Part shown: one piece after another, positions 23,751-34,485 of the stretch | Layout of the letters: every line of letters starts with the position of its first letter | Position numbering within the stretch: position 1 is the stretch's first letter | Assembly: GCA_022813625.1 (NCBI GenBank) | Contig: JAKLMB010000043.1 | Coordinates: 230,896 to 294,895 of the forward strand | Direction: 5' to 3' | Length of the DNA: 64,000 nt | Origin: Aaosphaeria pasadenensis | Lineage: Eukaryota; Ascomycota; Dothideomycetes; Pleosporales | Notes under the pieces: model-generated | What the model was told of the DNA's origin: nothing | What the model saw: only the letters and a program-made list of their open reading frames with translations | Database searches by the model: none | Position numbers and translations under genes: made by a program

Positions 23751-25826
23751 ATGTCCGTCTCTGCAATAGCCACCACTCCCATCGAGAAACAGGCGGCCTT
23801 CCAACCATTCCAGTGCCCCATCTGCCAGAGTAGATTCACACGACATGAGAACCTGAAGCGACACGCTGCCGTCCATTCTTCCTCCCAGGACGATGCCTCG
23901 CTATCTTGCCACATCTGCAATGCGACCTTCTCACGGCCTGACTTGCGACTTCGACACTTGAAGCGGAAGCATCCTAATGAAGTCCAGCGACCCAGGAAGC
24001 GTCAGTCGCAGTCCCAGGCGTCCGCTGCTGGCAGCGACCGGGCAGGACCGCAACAAGAGAAGAAATCACCCACCCCCTCAGCCTCCATGTCCATCTCGCC
24101 AAAGTCGACGCGACATGATTCACATTCGCAGGCTCACGATTCCGAAGACGAGAATGAATTAAATCGAACCTCTTCTGCTGATAACTACAGCATGGTTTCG
24201 CAGCCGCACTCACAGGCACAGTCGCAGCCACAGTCACAGCCGCAATTCGAGGAGCGTTTCAATGCCGTCGAGATGGATCCAAGTTCACTACTCCTGGCAT
24301 CCTTTCTCCGCCCACAGGAAAATTCACACATTAGTCCAGCGACAGTGCAATCAATACCATACGATAACACCTTGGCCAACTTCAACTTCGACCAGTGGAG
24401 TCCCGATCCCCTCCTGTCCCTGGACGGCCTATCACAGATCCAAGATGAATGGATGCCATCCAGTCTGCAACAACTCCGCGGGTGCGACTTGTTTTTTACC
24501 TATGCATCCAACTTTCTCCCCTTCCTTCATCAACCAACCTTTCAAGCATCTCGCGCTGCCAGACCTTTGCTCCTCGGCATCCTCTGTCTTGGCTACCAGT
24601 ATGGAGAGGACCCGGATGCTGGAGACGAGGCAGGCTCGGGTTCGGCCCTTTCCCTGCGATGTTTCCACCGAGCCCGTGCCCTTATCGCTGCGGAAGAGGA
24701 CCACGTCGACGAGACCGCCCACGGCCTTATCATGGTGCAGACGTATATCCTCCTCCAAGTTTTCGCCATGATGTATTCCTGCGATAAGGACTCGGCGTAT
24801 GGATTGAAGACCCATTCCAAGATATGCTCTCTGGCCCGCGCGATCGGGCTCATGAACCCACTCCCTAACGATGCCACCGTGACTGAAGATCTCGATTCAT
24901 TGTGGCGACACTTCGTCCAGGCCGAATCGCACAAACGCACCCTCTACGCCGTCCACCAGATCGACACCCTCTGGTACCAATTCCTCTCCATCCCGCGCTC
25001 ACTCTCCCACCTCGAAATCAAACAGGACCTCCCCTGCCCGGAAACCTACTGGACCGCATCATCATCCGGCGAGTGGGCGCATCGCCAATTGGTCGCTCGA
25101 CACAGCGGCCCTCCCATCCGCTACCACGACGCCGTCCGACGAATCCTGGCATCCGATAGCACGAACCTCAGCTCCATCCCCGCATTCGACCCCTACGGCA
25201 CCATCAACATCACCCAATTCCTCGTCTCCAGCGCGCGCGAAATCTCCGGCTGGTCCACCATGACCGGCATGCTCAGCATGGAGCGCCTCGACCCGCTGCG
25301 CAAGTCCCTCCTCGCGCTCAGCCCGCTCGTGCGCGCCCAATCCCAGCCGCAATCCCAACCCAACGCCATCGACTCGTCCCCGCACGCCGCGCTCTGCGAA
25401 ACCACCTGGCAGGCCGCGATGATCGAAATGCAGATGTGGTCGCCGTCACACACGGGCGGGCTCGTCGGCACCAGCGTCGACGCAGCCCTGCACCACCTCA
25501 TCGACCTCGCGCCGTCGTGTGAGTTCCTCTGCGAATCCAACCTCTGCGGGTCGATCCAGCCGCACGTCGACTGGTTCCTGCGGTACCTCGATCAGACGGT
25601 CGATGCGGCGGGTGAGGCCCCCTGGCTGACGCTGTATGCGTGCAAGGCGTTCATGATCGCGTGGCAGCTTGTCCGCGGGGGCATGGCGGGCGCGATGCAG
25701 GTTGTGGGTGTGGCGGACGGCGATAGGGAGGCGGCGCTGAAGTGGGCGAAGAAGGTGTTCGAGAGGAGGGAGAGGTGGAAGCTGGGGAAGATTGTCATGG
25801 CTTGCTTGGAGGGGCTGGGTGTGTGA
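23751..25826 (+). CDS. C2H2 zinc-finger / fungal_trans transcription factor
   Basis: Single exon of 691 aa from the first ATG at 23751; the frame is open upstream but only with a GTG. Two C2H2 fingers lie at the N-terminus: Cys22-Cys25-His38-His42 and Cys53-Cys56-His69-His74. A basic patch (RPRKR, about 80-84) follows and could be a nuclear signal. A Ser/Gln/His-rich linker (SQAQSQPQSQPQ) leads to a fungal_trans (middle homology) domain from about residue 245 (LFFTYASNFLPFLHQPTF) through the RCFHRARALI helix and SKICSLARAIG. This finger-plus-fungal_trans plan is typical of fungal regulators of carbon use or secondary metabolism. It sits between the permease and dehydrogenase genes and may control one of those modules; this is inferred from position only. 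Confidence 0.92.
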   Translation: MSVSAIATTPIEKQAAFQPFQCPICQSRFTRHENLKRHAAVHSSSQDDASLSCHICNATFSRPDLRLRHLKRKHPNEVQRPRKRQSQSQASAAGSDRAGPQQEKKSPTPSASMSISPKSTRHDSHSQAHDSEDENELNRTSSADNYSMVSQPHSQAQSQPQSQPQFEERFNAVEMDPSSLLLASFLRPQENSHISPATVQSIPYDNTLANFNFDQWSPDPLLSLDGLSQIQDEWMPSSLQQLRGCDLFFTYASNFLPFLHQPTFQASRAARPLLLGILCLGYQYGEDPDAGDEAGSGSALSLRCFHRARALIAAEEDHVDETAHGLIMVQTYILLQVFAMMYSCDKDSAYGLKTHSKICSLARAIGLMNPLPNDATVTEDLDSLWRHFVQAESHKRTLYAVHQIDTLWYQFLSIPRSLSHLEIKQDLPCPETYWTASSSGEWAHRQLVARHSGPPIRYHDAVRRILASDSTNLSSIPAFDPYGTINITQFLVSSAREISGWSTMTGMLSMERLDPLRKSLLALSPLVRAQSQPQSQPNAIDSSPHAALCETTWQAAMIEMQMWSPSHTGGLVGTSVDAALHHLIDLAPSCEFLCESNLCGSIQPHVDWFLRYLDQTVDAAGEAPWLTLYACKAFMIAWQLVRGGMAGAMQVVGVADGDREAALKWAKKVFERRERWKLGKIVMACLEGLGV

Positions 25827-27447
25827 TGAGGGTGTTTAGACCTTCTCTAATTTTTTTCAAGCCCCTGGACCCATCGAACCGAGACACTGCGACAGCTGCG
25901 ACGAGAACTGTTCTTCATGGGACAGCATCCACGTCTGAGATATCGACTCCGGAAATCGTGCAATCGCGCAGACATTACATGCGCGACTTGATTCCAGCGA
26001 GCTGAACTAGACTGAGCTTCACAAGCAGCTCACTTCCCCTCGATCGCCCGCAATCAACGCACGCAATCAAGCGCACCGACTCGCAACATAACAGCAGCAG
26101 CAGCAGCAACCCAAAGATGCCCCATACAGGACGTACAAACCCGTCCCATCCAACAACAAGGATGATCAACACTCATCGACATCGACTTAATGGAACGAGG
26201 AGAGGCACTGCGAAATGGGGTCACCCACTATCGCCACCATTACATTACCATCATCAAACGTCAACACCGAAGACACCAACCCTCCACACGAAACCCTGGA
26301 AATCAAACCAACCAAACCAAATCAAACTACTTCACATGTAAATAATCACCCAACACAACCCCAGGCGCATCAAGGCAGCTAGCGAACGCATATTGTACTA
26401 CTATTATTTTTCCTTTTGGCCTCGGAACGTTTGTCGAGATCTTTGAATCTTGGGGGTTTTTAAAGCGTAGGGACGAGGAGAAATAGCAGTCACACTATTA
26501 ATTCGAGATATGATGGACTATTCTTCCACGTGTGTGATTGATTGAAGCCTTTGACTATTCGTGGTGCCGGTTTGGGGAAGTAAGGGTGGGCAGACGTGTG
26601 CAAGGGAGCGAGAGTCATGTGCGTGGACTTTGGTGAATCTGGTTTGGTCGTTGCGGTTCATGTGTTTCTCTAATCATGTCTCGGAGCAGTGGGATATGTA
26701 CCATGGGGCCATATTTACCGTACTACCTTAGTAGGTAGGTAGGGAGGCATATGTGCTTTCGGGAGTAAGTATGGAGTGTTGTTAGCAATTCTACCTACAC
26801 CATCATCATTCATCTTCACGCGATACTTAATGTGGAAAAAAAAATGAACATACGACTGGTTAATTGTAAAGATGTCCGAAAATGTGTTTTATATCTTATG
26901 ACGAGGTTAACAATAACGGGGAAATTGTATAGAGGAGGAAAGGTCAAGTCACGATGTATTAGAGATGCGCATTGTACATAGGTAATTACTCATAGTTGAT
27001 ACAGTAGATGCCATGCGGCAACATCACAGATAAGCGAAACCATTCGTCTCTCCGGACCTCGTAAAAGTCCATAGTTGACTCGAGGACAAACATGAATTAG
27101 TCTGGAATCGGAAGGTCTTCGAATTGACAATTCGTGCAACTAACTCGCCCTCGTACAAGAAGCAAATAAATAAAAACCATGTAGCTCCCCCCTCCCCGCT
27201 CTCTCTCCGCTCTTTTATGTTCCGTAACCCCCATCCCCCCCAGCGGCCGCCCAACCAGAGTCTCGGTTCTCCTTACCCGACACCCTGGGACGACAATCGA
27301 CTCGCCCCGTTATTATCGTTTAGGTACAGCCATCGTTGTCGTGTATATAAAGTTGAATTGCGGATTGCTGGAGCTTAGGAATAAGTTATTCTCGTATTGC
27401 TTGCGTAATTGAAAGGATAAGGATAAATTGCGATCAAGAAAACAAAG
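25827..27447. other. Intergenic region (1.6 kb)
   Basis: No gene is recognisable. It contains a (CAG)5 run at about 26092-26108 and a TAGG tetranucleotide run at about 26731-26745. Several A/C-rich CCAAAC-type runs occur at 26280-26350, in the 3' flank of the regulator. The last 100 bases (27340-27447) look like a short A-rich leader of the next gene. Confidence 0.45.
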
Positions 27448-28595
27448 ATGTCTTCAATCGACCAACCGCTCAAAGGGAAGATCCTCTTAATCACAGGCGG
27501 AGCATCAGGTACGTCTCCCATACCCCAACCCATCCCCAACCCCATCCCCAACACATCCTCCTCTCAAAACTCCCATAACCACAACCTCACAACCCTCCCT
27601 CCAGGAATTGGCCTCTCCCTCGCCCACCAATCCCACTCCCTCGGCGCCCGCCTCCTCATCTCCGACCTCCACCCCACCCCCGCCCTCACCACCCTCCTCA
27701 CCGCCCACCCCTCCACCGTCCTCTTCGTCCAGTCCGACGTCACGCGCTGGTCCGACCTGGCCTCGCTGTTCGCAGCCTGCGAGGCGAAATGGGGCGACGT
27801 GCCCGACGCGTACGGCATCTGCGCGGGGCTCTTCGAACCCCCATTCTCCAGCTGGTGGCTGGATACCGAGGACCAGGGGTACAAGCAGTGTGCGGTGAAT
27901 GTCGAGCATCCGGTTAAGTTGACGAGGATGGCGATTAAGAAGAGTTTAGGGAGCGGGAAGAGGGCGAGTGTTTGTATTATTGTGAGTCATCCATTTCCTT
28001 CTTTCTTTTTGAGCTTTCAATCTTTAGTTGTATGGTTGTTGGATGGAATGGGATGGATTCACGTGATGGGATTTTGATATTGACATTACTTGTCTATCAA
28101 CCTAATTCATCAGTTTGCTTGCTTCCTTAACGCATCGTCCTACTAACACCCCTACAGTCCTCAATAGGCGGCATAGCCGGCAGCATTGCGGCGCCCCTCT
28201 ACTGCGCGACCAAGCACGCCATCGTCGGCTTCGTGAAGTCGCTCAAAGACACCGAACTCCTCACGGGCGTTAAAGTCACGGGAATCTGCCCCGGCCTCGT
28301 CAACACTCCACTCTTCACCTCCGACAAGAAAAGTCAGTTCTCGTTCGCGGAGACAAAGGCCCTGAGCCCGGACGACGTCGCGAGCAATATGCTGCGTCTG
28401 CTGCAGGAAAAGGAGTTCCCGTGCGGTACGTTGTTGCAGTTGGATATGGCGGGCGCGAAGGTGCTGCCTGAGTGGGGGATCCCGGAGCCGACGGGAGAGG
28501 GCACGGGGAAGGAGCTCGAGGCGGAGGATATGACGAGGGCGTTGCTGGGGCCGATTAGGGAGAAGTTGGAGCAGGAGAGGGGGTCGAAGCTTTGA
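27448..28595 (+). CDS. Short-chain dehydrogenase/reductase (SDR), first of two
   Basis: Three exons, 27448-27508, 27605-27981 and 28158-28595 (291 aa). Classical SDR: cofactor loop TGGASGIG (about 15-22, split by intron 1), SDLHP after strand 2 with an Asp suggesting NAD preference, QSDVTRW, and the catalytic Ser-Tyr-Lys in SSIGGIAGS and YCATKHAIVGF. ICPGLVNTPLF follows as the PG motif. The usual NNAG is replaced by ICAGLFEPP, a variant common in one fungal group of the family, relatives of 15-hydroxyprostaglandin dehydrogenase. The enzyme should oxidise an alcohol or reduce a ketone using NAD(H). Coding in exon 2 is strongly C-rich at third positions, unlike the flanks. Neighbours (a second SDR and AtuA) suggest a shared catabolic route. 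Confidence 0.9.
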
Positions 28596-28834
28596 GCGTT
28601 GGGTGTTGCGGATGGGTTGTTCAGTGTGATTATAGCTGTTTTGATCTGGGGGGTTCTGTGGTGTCGTGACATTCTGGCAGTGCAGTGTGGAGATTAACGA
28701 ATTAAGACTTATCTTGGGCTTGGAGTCTGGGATAACAGGCCATTGGTACAAAAAAGGTATACCGCTATTTGGTTTGTATCTTGAGAAGTTTATAAAACGT
28801 GACGGTATCTATTGAAAACTGAGTGCTACCGCTA

Positions 28835-29636
28835 TCAACAGTACCATCCACCATCTATTGGCATCGCATTTCCCGTAATGAATGACGCCGCATCGGAAAG
28901 CAGGAATTCAATCAGTGGCGGGACCTCCTTTTGATCTGCTGCTCTTCCAAGGGCAAGGAAACTCGTATCCATCTTCGTGCCTCTGATCTCTGCAGACTGC
29001 CTAAACATTGGAGTATCAATTGGGCCACTGTAGTTCCAAATCAGCATGAACACATGATCTTCGATGTCGAGTAACTTACGGGCAGAAGCAATTCACCCTG
29101 ATATTCCTCTCACCGCACTCCTTTGCCGCCGCTCTCGTCATCCCAACAACCGCATGCTTCGACGCAACATACGCAATACTCTTCTTCGACCCAATAAGCC
29201 CCAAGATACTCGCAGCATTCACAATACTCCCCCCATCCCTCATATTCGGAATCTGGGCCCTCAAACAATGCAACAACCCCTTCGCATTTACCCCCATAAT
29301 AAAATCCCAATCCCCGTCATCGATATCTTCAATCCTCGCCGTGTTATTCTGCCTCCCAATCACGCCCGCCAGATTCGCCGCGCCATCCAGCTTCCCAAAC
29401 TCCCGCACCGTCGCCTCGATCCACGACTCCACCTGCCCGCGCTCGCTGACGTCGACGACCCGCGCCATGACCTGCGCCCCTGACTTCGAGAGCTCGGATT
29501 CGATATCTCGAAGTGGGCGCTCTTGCACGTCGGCGAGGGAGAGCTTCGCGCCGCGGCTGGCGAGGAGTCGCGCGGTTTCGAGACCCATGCCTGATGCTGC
29601 GCCCGTGATGACGATGACTTTGTCTTTGAGTGACAT
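28835..29636 (-). CDS. Short-chain dehydrogenase/reductase (SDR), second of two
   Basis: Two exons, 29636-29080 and 29027-28835 (249 aa), joined CC|T. The full classical SDR set is present: TGAASGMG (cofactor loop), DVSER after strand 4, NLAGVIG (NNAG position), Ser in NAASILG, YVASKHAVVG (Tyr-x3-Lys) and PGPIDTPM, ending GNAMPIDGGW as typical 3-oxoacyl reductase-like SDRs do. An in-frame ATG five codons upstream (29651) is possible; MSLKDKVIVITG matches the family start better. It is convergent with the first SDR (about 240 bp between stops) and divergent from the AtuA gene (564 bp between starts), so it probably shares AtuA regulation. Confidence 0.92.
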
Positions 29637-30200
29637 TGTGGCTGGCTTCAATTGATCGAAAGGATGTGCAATATGTCAATGATACGACTTTAGGTCAGAT
29701 CTTGTGGAACAGCAAAGGGAGTAGATGGCTTGGGGTTCCTTCGCTCAAGTTGGAAATCCATCGCCTTTATGCCTGAGCCATACGAGGTAGTTAAAATCCA
29801 TACTTCCAACTCATCGGAACAACATCCGAGACTCCCACATCCCGAGCCTAGAGGAAATCGCGAAGTGCAAGTGCAAGGCATCCAGAAGGACAATGGCGCC
29901 GTGGATGATGTTTACCGAATGCATTGGAGGGGTTGATGTTCGCTCAACCCCGCTCTGATAGGTCGATCGCGGGAACTTAGCGGTGCTTCACGCCTCCTGC
30001 GACCTCTCGCGTCAAGAGTGGGAGAGTATCATGCTTCCACCCTCCCATTCTATGATGCATTTGCTTCTATGGATGCTGCAGCGGATACCGCCATGGCGGG
30101 TAGGCCGCGGGAATGCGAGGACGAGAGCGACATGGTAACCAGCATAAATGGCCTCCCGCCGTGACCCAGCGACCCCCGTTCGACGTTACCAATCCACACA
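29637..30200. promoter_or_regulatory. Shared divergent promoter, SDR/AtuA
   Basis: This 564-bp region lies between the second SDR and AtuA starts. Open frames run through parts of it, but none resembles protein. I see no strong palindrome. Its regulatory role is inferred from the head-to-head layout. Confidence 0.35.
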
Positions 30201-32224
30201 ATGTCTTTTCTCTCAAACGTTACCGCAAAACCAGCCAATGGAGCTTCCAACGGCATCTCCAATGGCTCTCCAAACGGGCGTCTGGAGTCATCCTGCAGTG
30301 CAAATGGTAGTAGTAGTAGACGACCCGTCCGCATCGCCGGCGCGTCAGGCGGCTTCTCCGACCGCCAGCGCGCCATCAGCTCCCTCGCAAAGCTCGACGT
30401 CGACGTCATTGTCGGCGACTGGCTGTCCGAATGCACCATGACGCTGCACGGCGCGCAGAAGGTCGACAACGAGAAGCTGCGCCGGGAGGGGAGACTGTCA
30501 GGCGGTGAGCCGGCTGGCCTCTTCGATCCCACGTTCGTTGAGAATCTCGCCCCTGCCCTTCCCGATATTGCCAGGAAGGGGATCAAAGTCGCGGTCAATG
30601 CGGGGGCGTCAGACACGTTGCTTCTTGCGAGGACGGTGGAGGAGGAGGTCAGGAGGCAGGGGTTCGATCTCAAGGTTGCCTATGTGGTGGGGGATGAGGT
30701 TACGGACACGGTGAATCGACTGATCAAGCAAGGGGAGAGGTTCACGAGTTTGATGACGGGCGATGCGCTCGAGGACTGGGGCTACACGCCTATCTACGCG
30801 CAGTGTTATCTAGGCGGGGCGGGCATCGCAGAGGCTTTAAATAACGGTGCTGACATTGTGATCTGTGGCCGTGTTGCTGATGCCGCTCCCGCTGTTGGAG
30901 GTAAGTTTCCCTGTACTCCAGTGTTTTCGGGCAGAACTAACTCACAGCAGCTGGAATGTGGTGGCATGGATGGAACCGGGATAAGGACTTCGACCAGATC
31001 GCGGGCAGCCTCATCTGCGGCCATCTCATCGAGTGTGCTGCGTACGTCTGCGGCGGCTACTTCTCCGGCTTCAAGCGCCTGATGGACGGCTGCACCAATC
31101 TCGGTTTCCCAATCGCTGAGCTGTATGCGGACGGCAGCTGTGCGATCAACAAAGAGCCTGACACTGGCGGCGAAGTCTCAGTCGGCACCGTCGCCTCGCA
31201 GCTCCTGTACGAGATCCAAGGACCGCTGTACTTCGGCTCCGACGTGACGGCAATCCTCGAAGGTGTCGTGATGACGCAGGAGGGTGAAAACCGTGTGAGA
31301 GTCACTGGCGTCAAGGGGCTTCCGCCTCCTACCACGACGAAAGTCGGCATGACGGCTTTCGGAGGCTATCAAGCCGAGTTCCACGTCTACATCTGCGGCA
31401 TAGACCTCGAGGCCAAGGCAGAGTGGATCGAGAAGCAAGTGCGATACTCGGCTGGGGACGCGGCTGAGGAGCTGTCGTGCTTCAAGTTCAGTTTGAATGG
31501 GTACTGTCCTGACAATCCACGGAACCAAGACGTTGCGACCTGCGATTTGAGAATCTTCGTCCAGACGAAGAACAAGAAGTTGGTGGACAAATCTACGCTA
31601 GACGTGCCTGGATTCAACCGCTGGTGCATGGACAATGGTCTCCAGGGCTGCCCAGGTTGGACGCTAGGGAATGATCAGCGCCAGTCAGAGGGAAAAGTGT
31701 ACTATGAGTACTACGTCTCGTTACTCCCACAGTCTGAAGTTCAGCATCGTGTTGTCCTGCCATGGTTAGACAATAAGATTATCGACGTACGTCCATCGTC
31801 AGGACTCAAAGAATATCCCCGCGACCAGCCGAGCTACGAAACAAAGGACCCCGTGGATTTGAAACATTACGGTCCAACTACGCGCGGTCCTCTAGGTTGG
31901 GTTGTGGGTGGTCGATCTGGCGACAAGGCATCCGATGCCAATGTTGGATTCTACGTTCGGCACGACGATGAATGGGACTGGCTGCGATCATTGCTCACCA
32001 TTGACAAGATCAAATACTTGCTTGATGAGGAGTACAAAGGGGGCAAGATCGAGCGCTTTGAGATTCCTGGAATCGGGGCAGTGCATTTCCTGCTCAGGGA
32101 TCACCTTGATCGTGGGTTCAATTCGACAAGCACTTACGATACTCTGGGGAAGAATGTCTGCGAGTACCTACGAGCGAAGTGGGTGGATATACCTAATAAG
32201 TTTTTGTCACGAGGTCGGTTCTGA
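30201..32224 (+). CDS. AtuA-family (DUF1446) acyclic terpene utilisation protein
   Basis: Two exons, 30201-30900 and 30951-32224 (657 aa), joined G|CT across a 50-bp intron. After a 40-residue Ser/Asn-rich N-terminus comes the AtuA domain: VRIAGASGGFSDR, VDVIVGDWLSE, KVAVNAGASDT, GRVADAAPAVG and the Trp-rich AGMWWHGW. A C-terminal ferredoxin-fold AtuA-like domain (about 540-657) starts at RSGDKASDANVGF. AtuA proteins accompany acyl-CoA carboxylases in bacterial citronellol/geraniol breakdown, but their reaction is not established, and in fungi they are largely uncharacterised. No acyl-CoA carboxylase gene is visible here; instead two SDRs flank it, one divergent. A hydratase- or lyase-like step on a branched acid is possible, but I do not claim it. 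Confidence 0.9.
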
Positions 32225-32639
32225 GCGTCTGCTGTAGCCATTTTTTCACTCGATAATAATCCTACGTGAATCATAGCATGCTCCCTTACATGTTTCCCAA
32301 CATGATAGCAATGTAATTCGTGTGGTCCGTGTTGCAAATCAGCACCCGTCGCTTAACCTTTTCCTGGAGAATCCGGGGCCCCGCAATGCAAAAGATCATA
32401 GCTTGGTAGATCCACCCTCGAGTCAAGATATGTGTTCACGAGCTCTATTATTCCCATAGTTCAATTGCCGCTTCATGATTCGAGTGTCACTTGGATCTGA
32501 AATTCGCCCACAGCTGAAATTGCTGCCTCTCTGTCACCACGATTACGTCCACAAATTTCGATTTTAGTGTCGTCGGAAACAGTAAGTCTTCATCAGTCTT
32601 GATAGCCTTGCTTTCGCTCACATGAACAAAGTCGCGGGA
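32225..32639. other. Intergenic region, nothing recognised
   Basis: This is presumed 3' flank of the AtuA gene. No gene, repeat or RNA is seen. Confidence 0.4.
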
Positions 32640-33060
32640 ATTCGAAAGCAGTGGTAAGATAACTCCGTAAAAGAATACAACCTCCCGTGGCGGTTCTTCA
32701 AGAATCTGGCCAAGGACCTGCAACACCAGATCTATCACCAATAGATCAATCGCCGGAACAAGACGACCACCACCACGATGCAGGTAATAATTCTGTAGGA
32801 GTGGAACCTGGACCTATTAAATTAGACCCTAGAGCTCAATCAATTCCCTACTACAACAAAGAACCACCGCCCTACCGAGAAGGTCAGTCCCGACGAGAAG
32901 GTCCTCAGTCCCGACTAGAAGGTCCTCAGTCCCAACGGGAACCGCCTGTAGCGGAGAACAATGCCCTCAACAAATCCATTATGAGCAGATTAATGCCGTG
33001 ACTAGTGAATTCGACGACTCGTACATTTCTCTGTCCCAACAACAAACTTATGTAAGAGCG
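32640..33060 (+). pseudogene. Broken Pro/Gln-rich reading frame, possible gag-like remnant
   Basis: One frame (about 32672-33001) encodes a Pro/Gln/Glu-rich polar segment (SPIDQSPEQDDHHHDAG, PYYNKEPPPYREG) and ends at a stop at 32999. It has no ATG. In the next frame the coding-like text goes on as YEQINAVTSEFDD and SYISLSQQQTY up to a GTAAGA donor at about 33052. This looks like one protein broken by a frameshift near 32960. Three tandem repeats of 18-21 bp lie inside. It sits just before the retropepsin-like gene on the same strand, as gag sits before protease in retroelements, but I see no reverse transcriptase, integrase or terminal repeats. Confidence 0.4.
32882..32941 (+). repeat. Short tandem repeat (18/21/21 bp)
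   Basis: There are three direct copies of a unit based on GGTCCTCAGTCCCGACTAGAA; the first lacks three bases. In frame they encode GQSRRE, GPQSRLE and GPQSQRE, so the repeat keeps codon phase. Confidence 0.8.
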
Positions 33061-33170
33061 TGCTGTAGCCAGTAAACAGTCTTAACTCTTTGTGATAAAA
33101 CCTCGCGAATGCACTGCTGTAGTCATAAAACACTACTTTCACTGACTGCGAACATACGAGTACGCACACC

Positions 33171-33927
33171 ATGGCCAAGCGCATCAGCCTGCAGGGCTTG
33201 AACCTCCTGAGAAGAAACCTTTTCCAGCCCAATCGTCTACGACCACTCACGTTACGGACTTTCTCAACAAAAGCAGAACCACCGCAATACTCCTACGATA
33301 CAATCAAGAAGCGGTTGGAGGCACAACCTAATCTAGTACGACAATTCGAGGAGGCGTTAATCCAATTAGATATAGCCCAGGACCGTTGGGTAGATATTCG
33401 TTATGGTGATGACGCAGAGTCAGTACTCTCTGACGTCTCCATCTCAGATTTACAGGATAAAGATATGCGAACCAATCTTTCCGAGCTCTTTGGGATACCT
33501 TACTTAGCTACAGCCTCGAAACAAGAAGCTGATGAACCTCAAAAAACATTACAAGGGATATTATTTGGTCCGAAAAAGCGACCGGTTGTCGCCAGCACTG
33601 TACGATTCGAGGGACAATGTAAATGGGTGTTTTTCATGGTTAATACCGGAGCATACTACACATACCTGTCATCCCAAGTAAGTAACTAATCTTTATTGAA
33701 CAATACAACTACTGATCAAATATAAGGCTTACAAAGCTCTTGGACTTCACGAGAATGACCAAGTGGTTGTTACGCTTGCTGGCCACTATCACAACGTGCG
33801 CATGTCTCCAAGGAATTCCCACTTTCAAGATCTGAATTTCTTGGGATGGGACTTTTTGCTCCACAATGACGTGAGTATAAGGTCAGATAGGAGTAACAAG
33901 ACTATACAGTTGCTCTTCGAGGGCTAG
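33171..33927 (+). CDS. Retropepsin-like protein with mitochondrial presequence-like N-terminus
   Basis: Three exons, 33171-33677, 33727-33870 and 33910-33927 (222 aa), phase-0 joins at GTAAGT and GTGAGT donors. Residues 1-40 are Arg/Leu-rich without acids and include RTFSTK, like a mitochondrial presequence with an R-x-F/S cleavage site. The middle is a polar helical region. Residues about 140-222 match the clan AA (retropepsin) fold: the strand KWVFFMVNTGAYYTYLS, then AYKALGL, VVVTLAGHYHNVRMSP, and finally DLNFLGWDFLLHND. The motif D-T/S-G-A reads N-T-G-A, so the catalytic Asp is lost; one G-to-A change (GAT to AAT) would explain it. It may be a domesticated or decaying protease of a multicopy family, since a related N-terminal segment lies at 63.3 kb on the other strand. 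Proteolytic activity is unlikely unless this is a sequencing error. Confidence 0.6.
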
Positions 33928-34485
33928 GTCTTAGCAAAGGGGTAGGTAGGATGCCGGGGCTTCGACGAGATGGGTCAGCAGTGTTCGGCTGGTCTGTGAA
34001 GGTGGCTTTGTATCCAGTAAACAATATTATATTATTGGATATTGAAAGGTAGTAGAAAAATTGCGAAGACTTAAGAAATATCTTTAATCTTTGTTATTCT
34101 GCCCTTTGTAATGTCTTTCTAGTCGGGTTGATAACCTCACAAGCCTTCCCAGGACCATTTTCGGCTTCCCCTTAGGCTGAGAGATGGATTCACAATGAAA
34201 AATGTTTTTACTTTTCAGTATTCCTTGACGATATCTTCTCAGCAATCCAAGTATCGAAGTTAGTACGGGTTGTTTCATTAACATCACCTATCAAGAATCT
34301 TGATCACCCTCTTTGTTTAAGTGATCGAATACGCTTAACAGCAGCGTGCAAAAAGAAAAGGTGTCCTCGTCAAGCGAGCCCCCTACAACGCAGACATCAC
34401 CACTGCACGTAAAACCAGAATCGCTGTTTTGCTTCACGCCCTTCTTCCTGCAAAGAGAAGAAGGCAACGAGGGCAAAAAAATAAA
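33928..34485. other. Intergenic region before the tRNA gene
   Basis: This is AT-rich in part. No gene is recognisable. A short run of A at 34475-34486 (T on the minus strand) directly follows the tRNA 3' end and serves as the RNA polymerase III terminator. Confidence 0.45.

Noticed and set aside
15907..32224. A secondary-metabolite gene cluster
   Set aside because: There is no polyketide synthase, non-ribosomal peptide synthetase, terpene synthase or dimethylallyl transferase among the genes; the enzymes fit catabolism at least as well.
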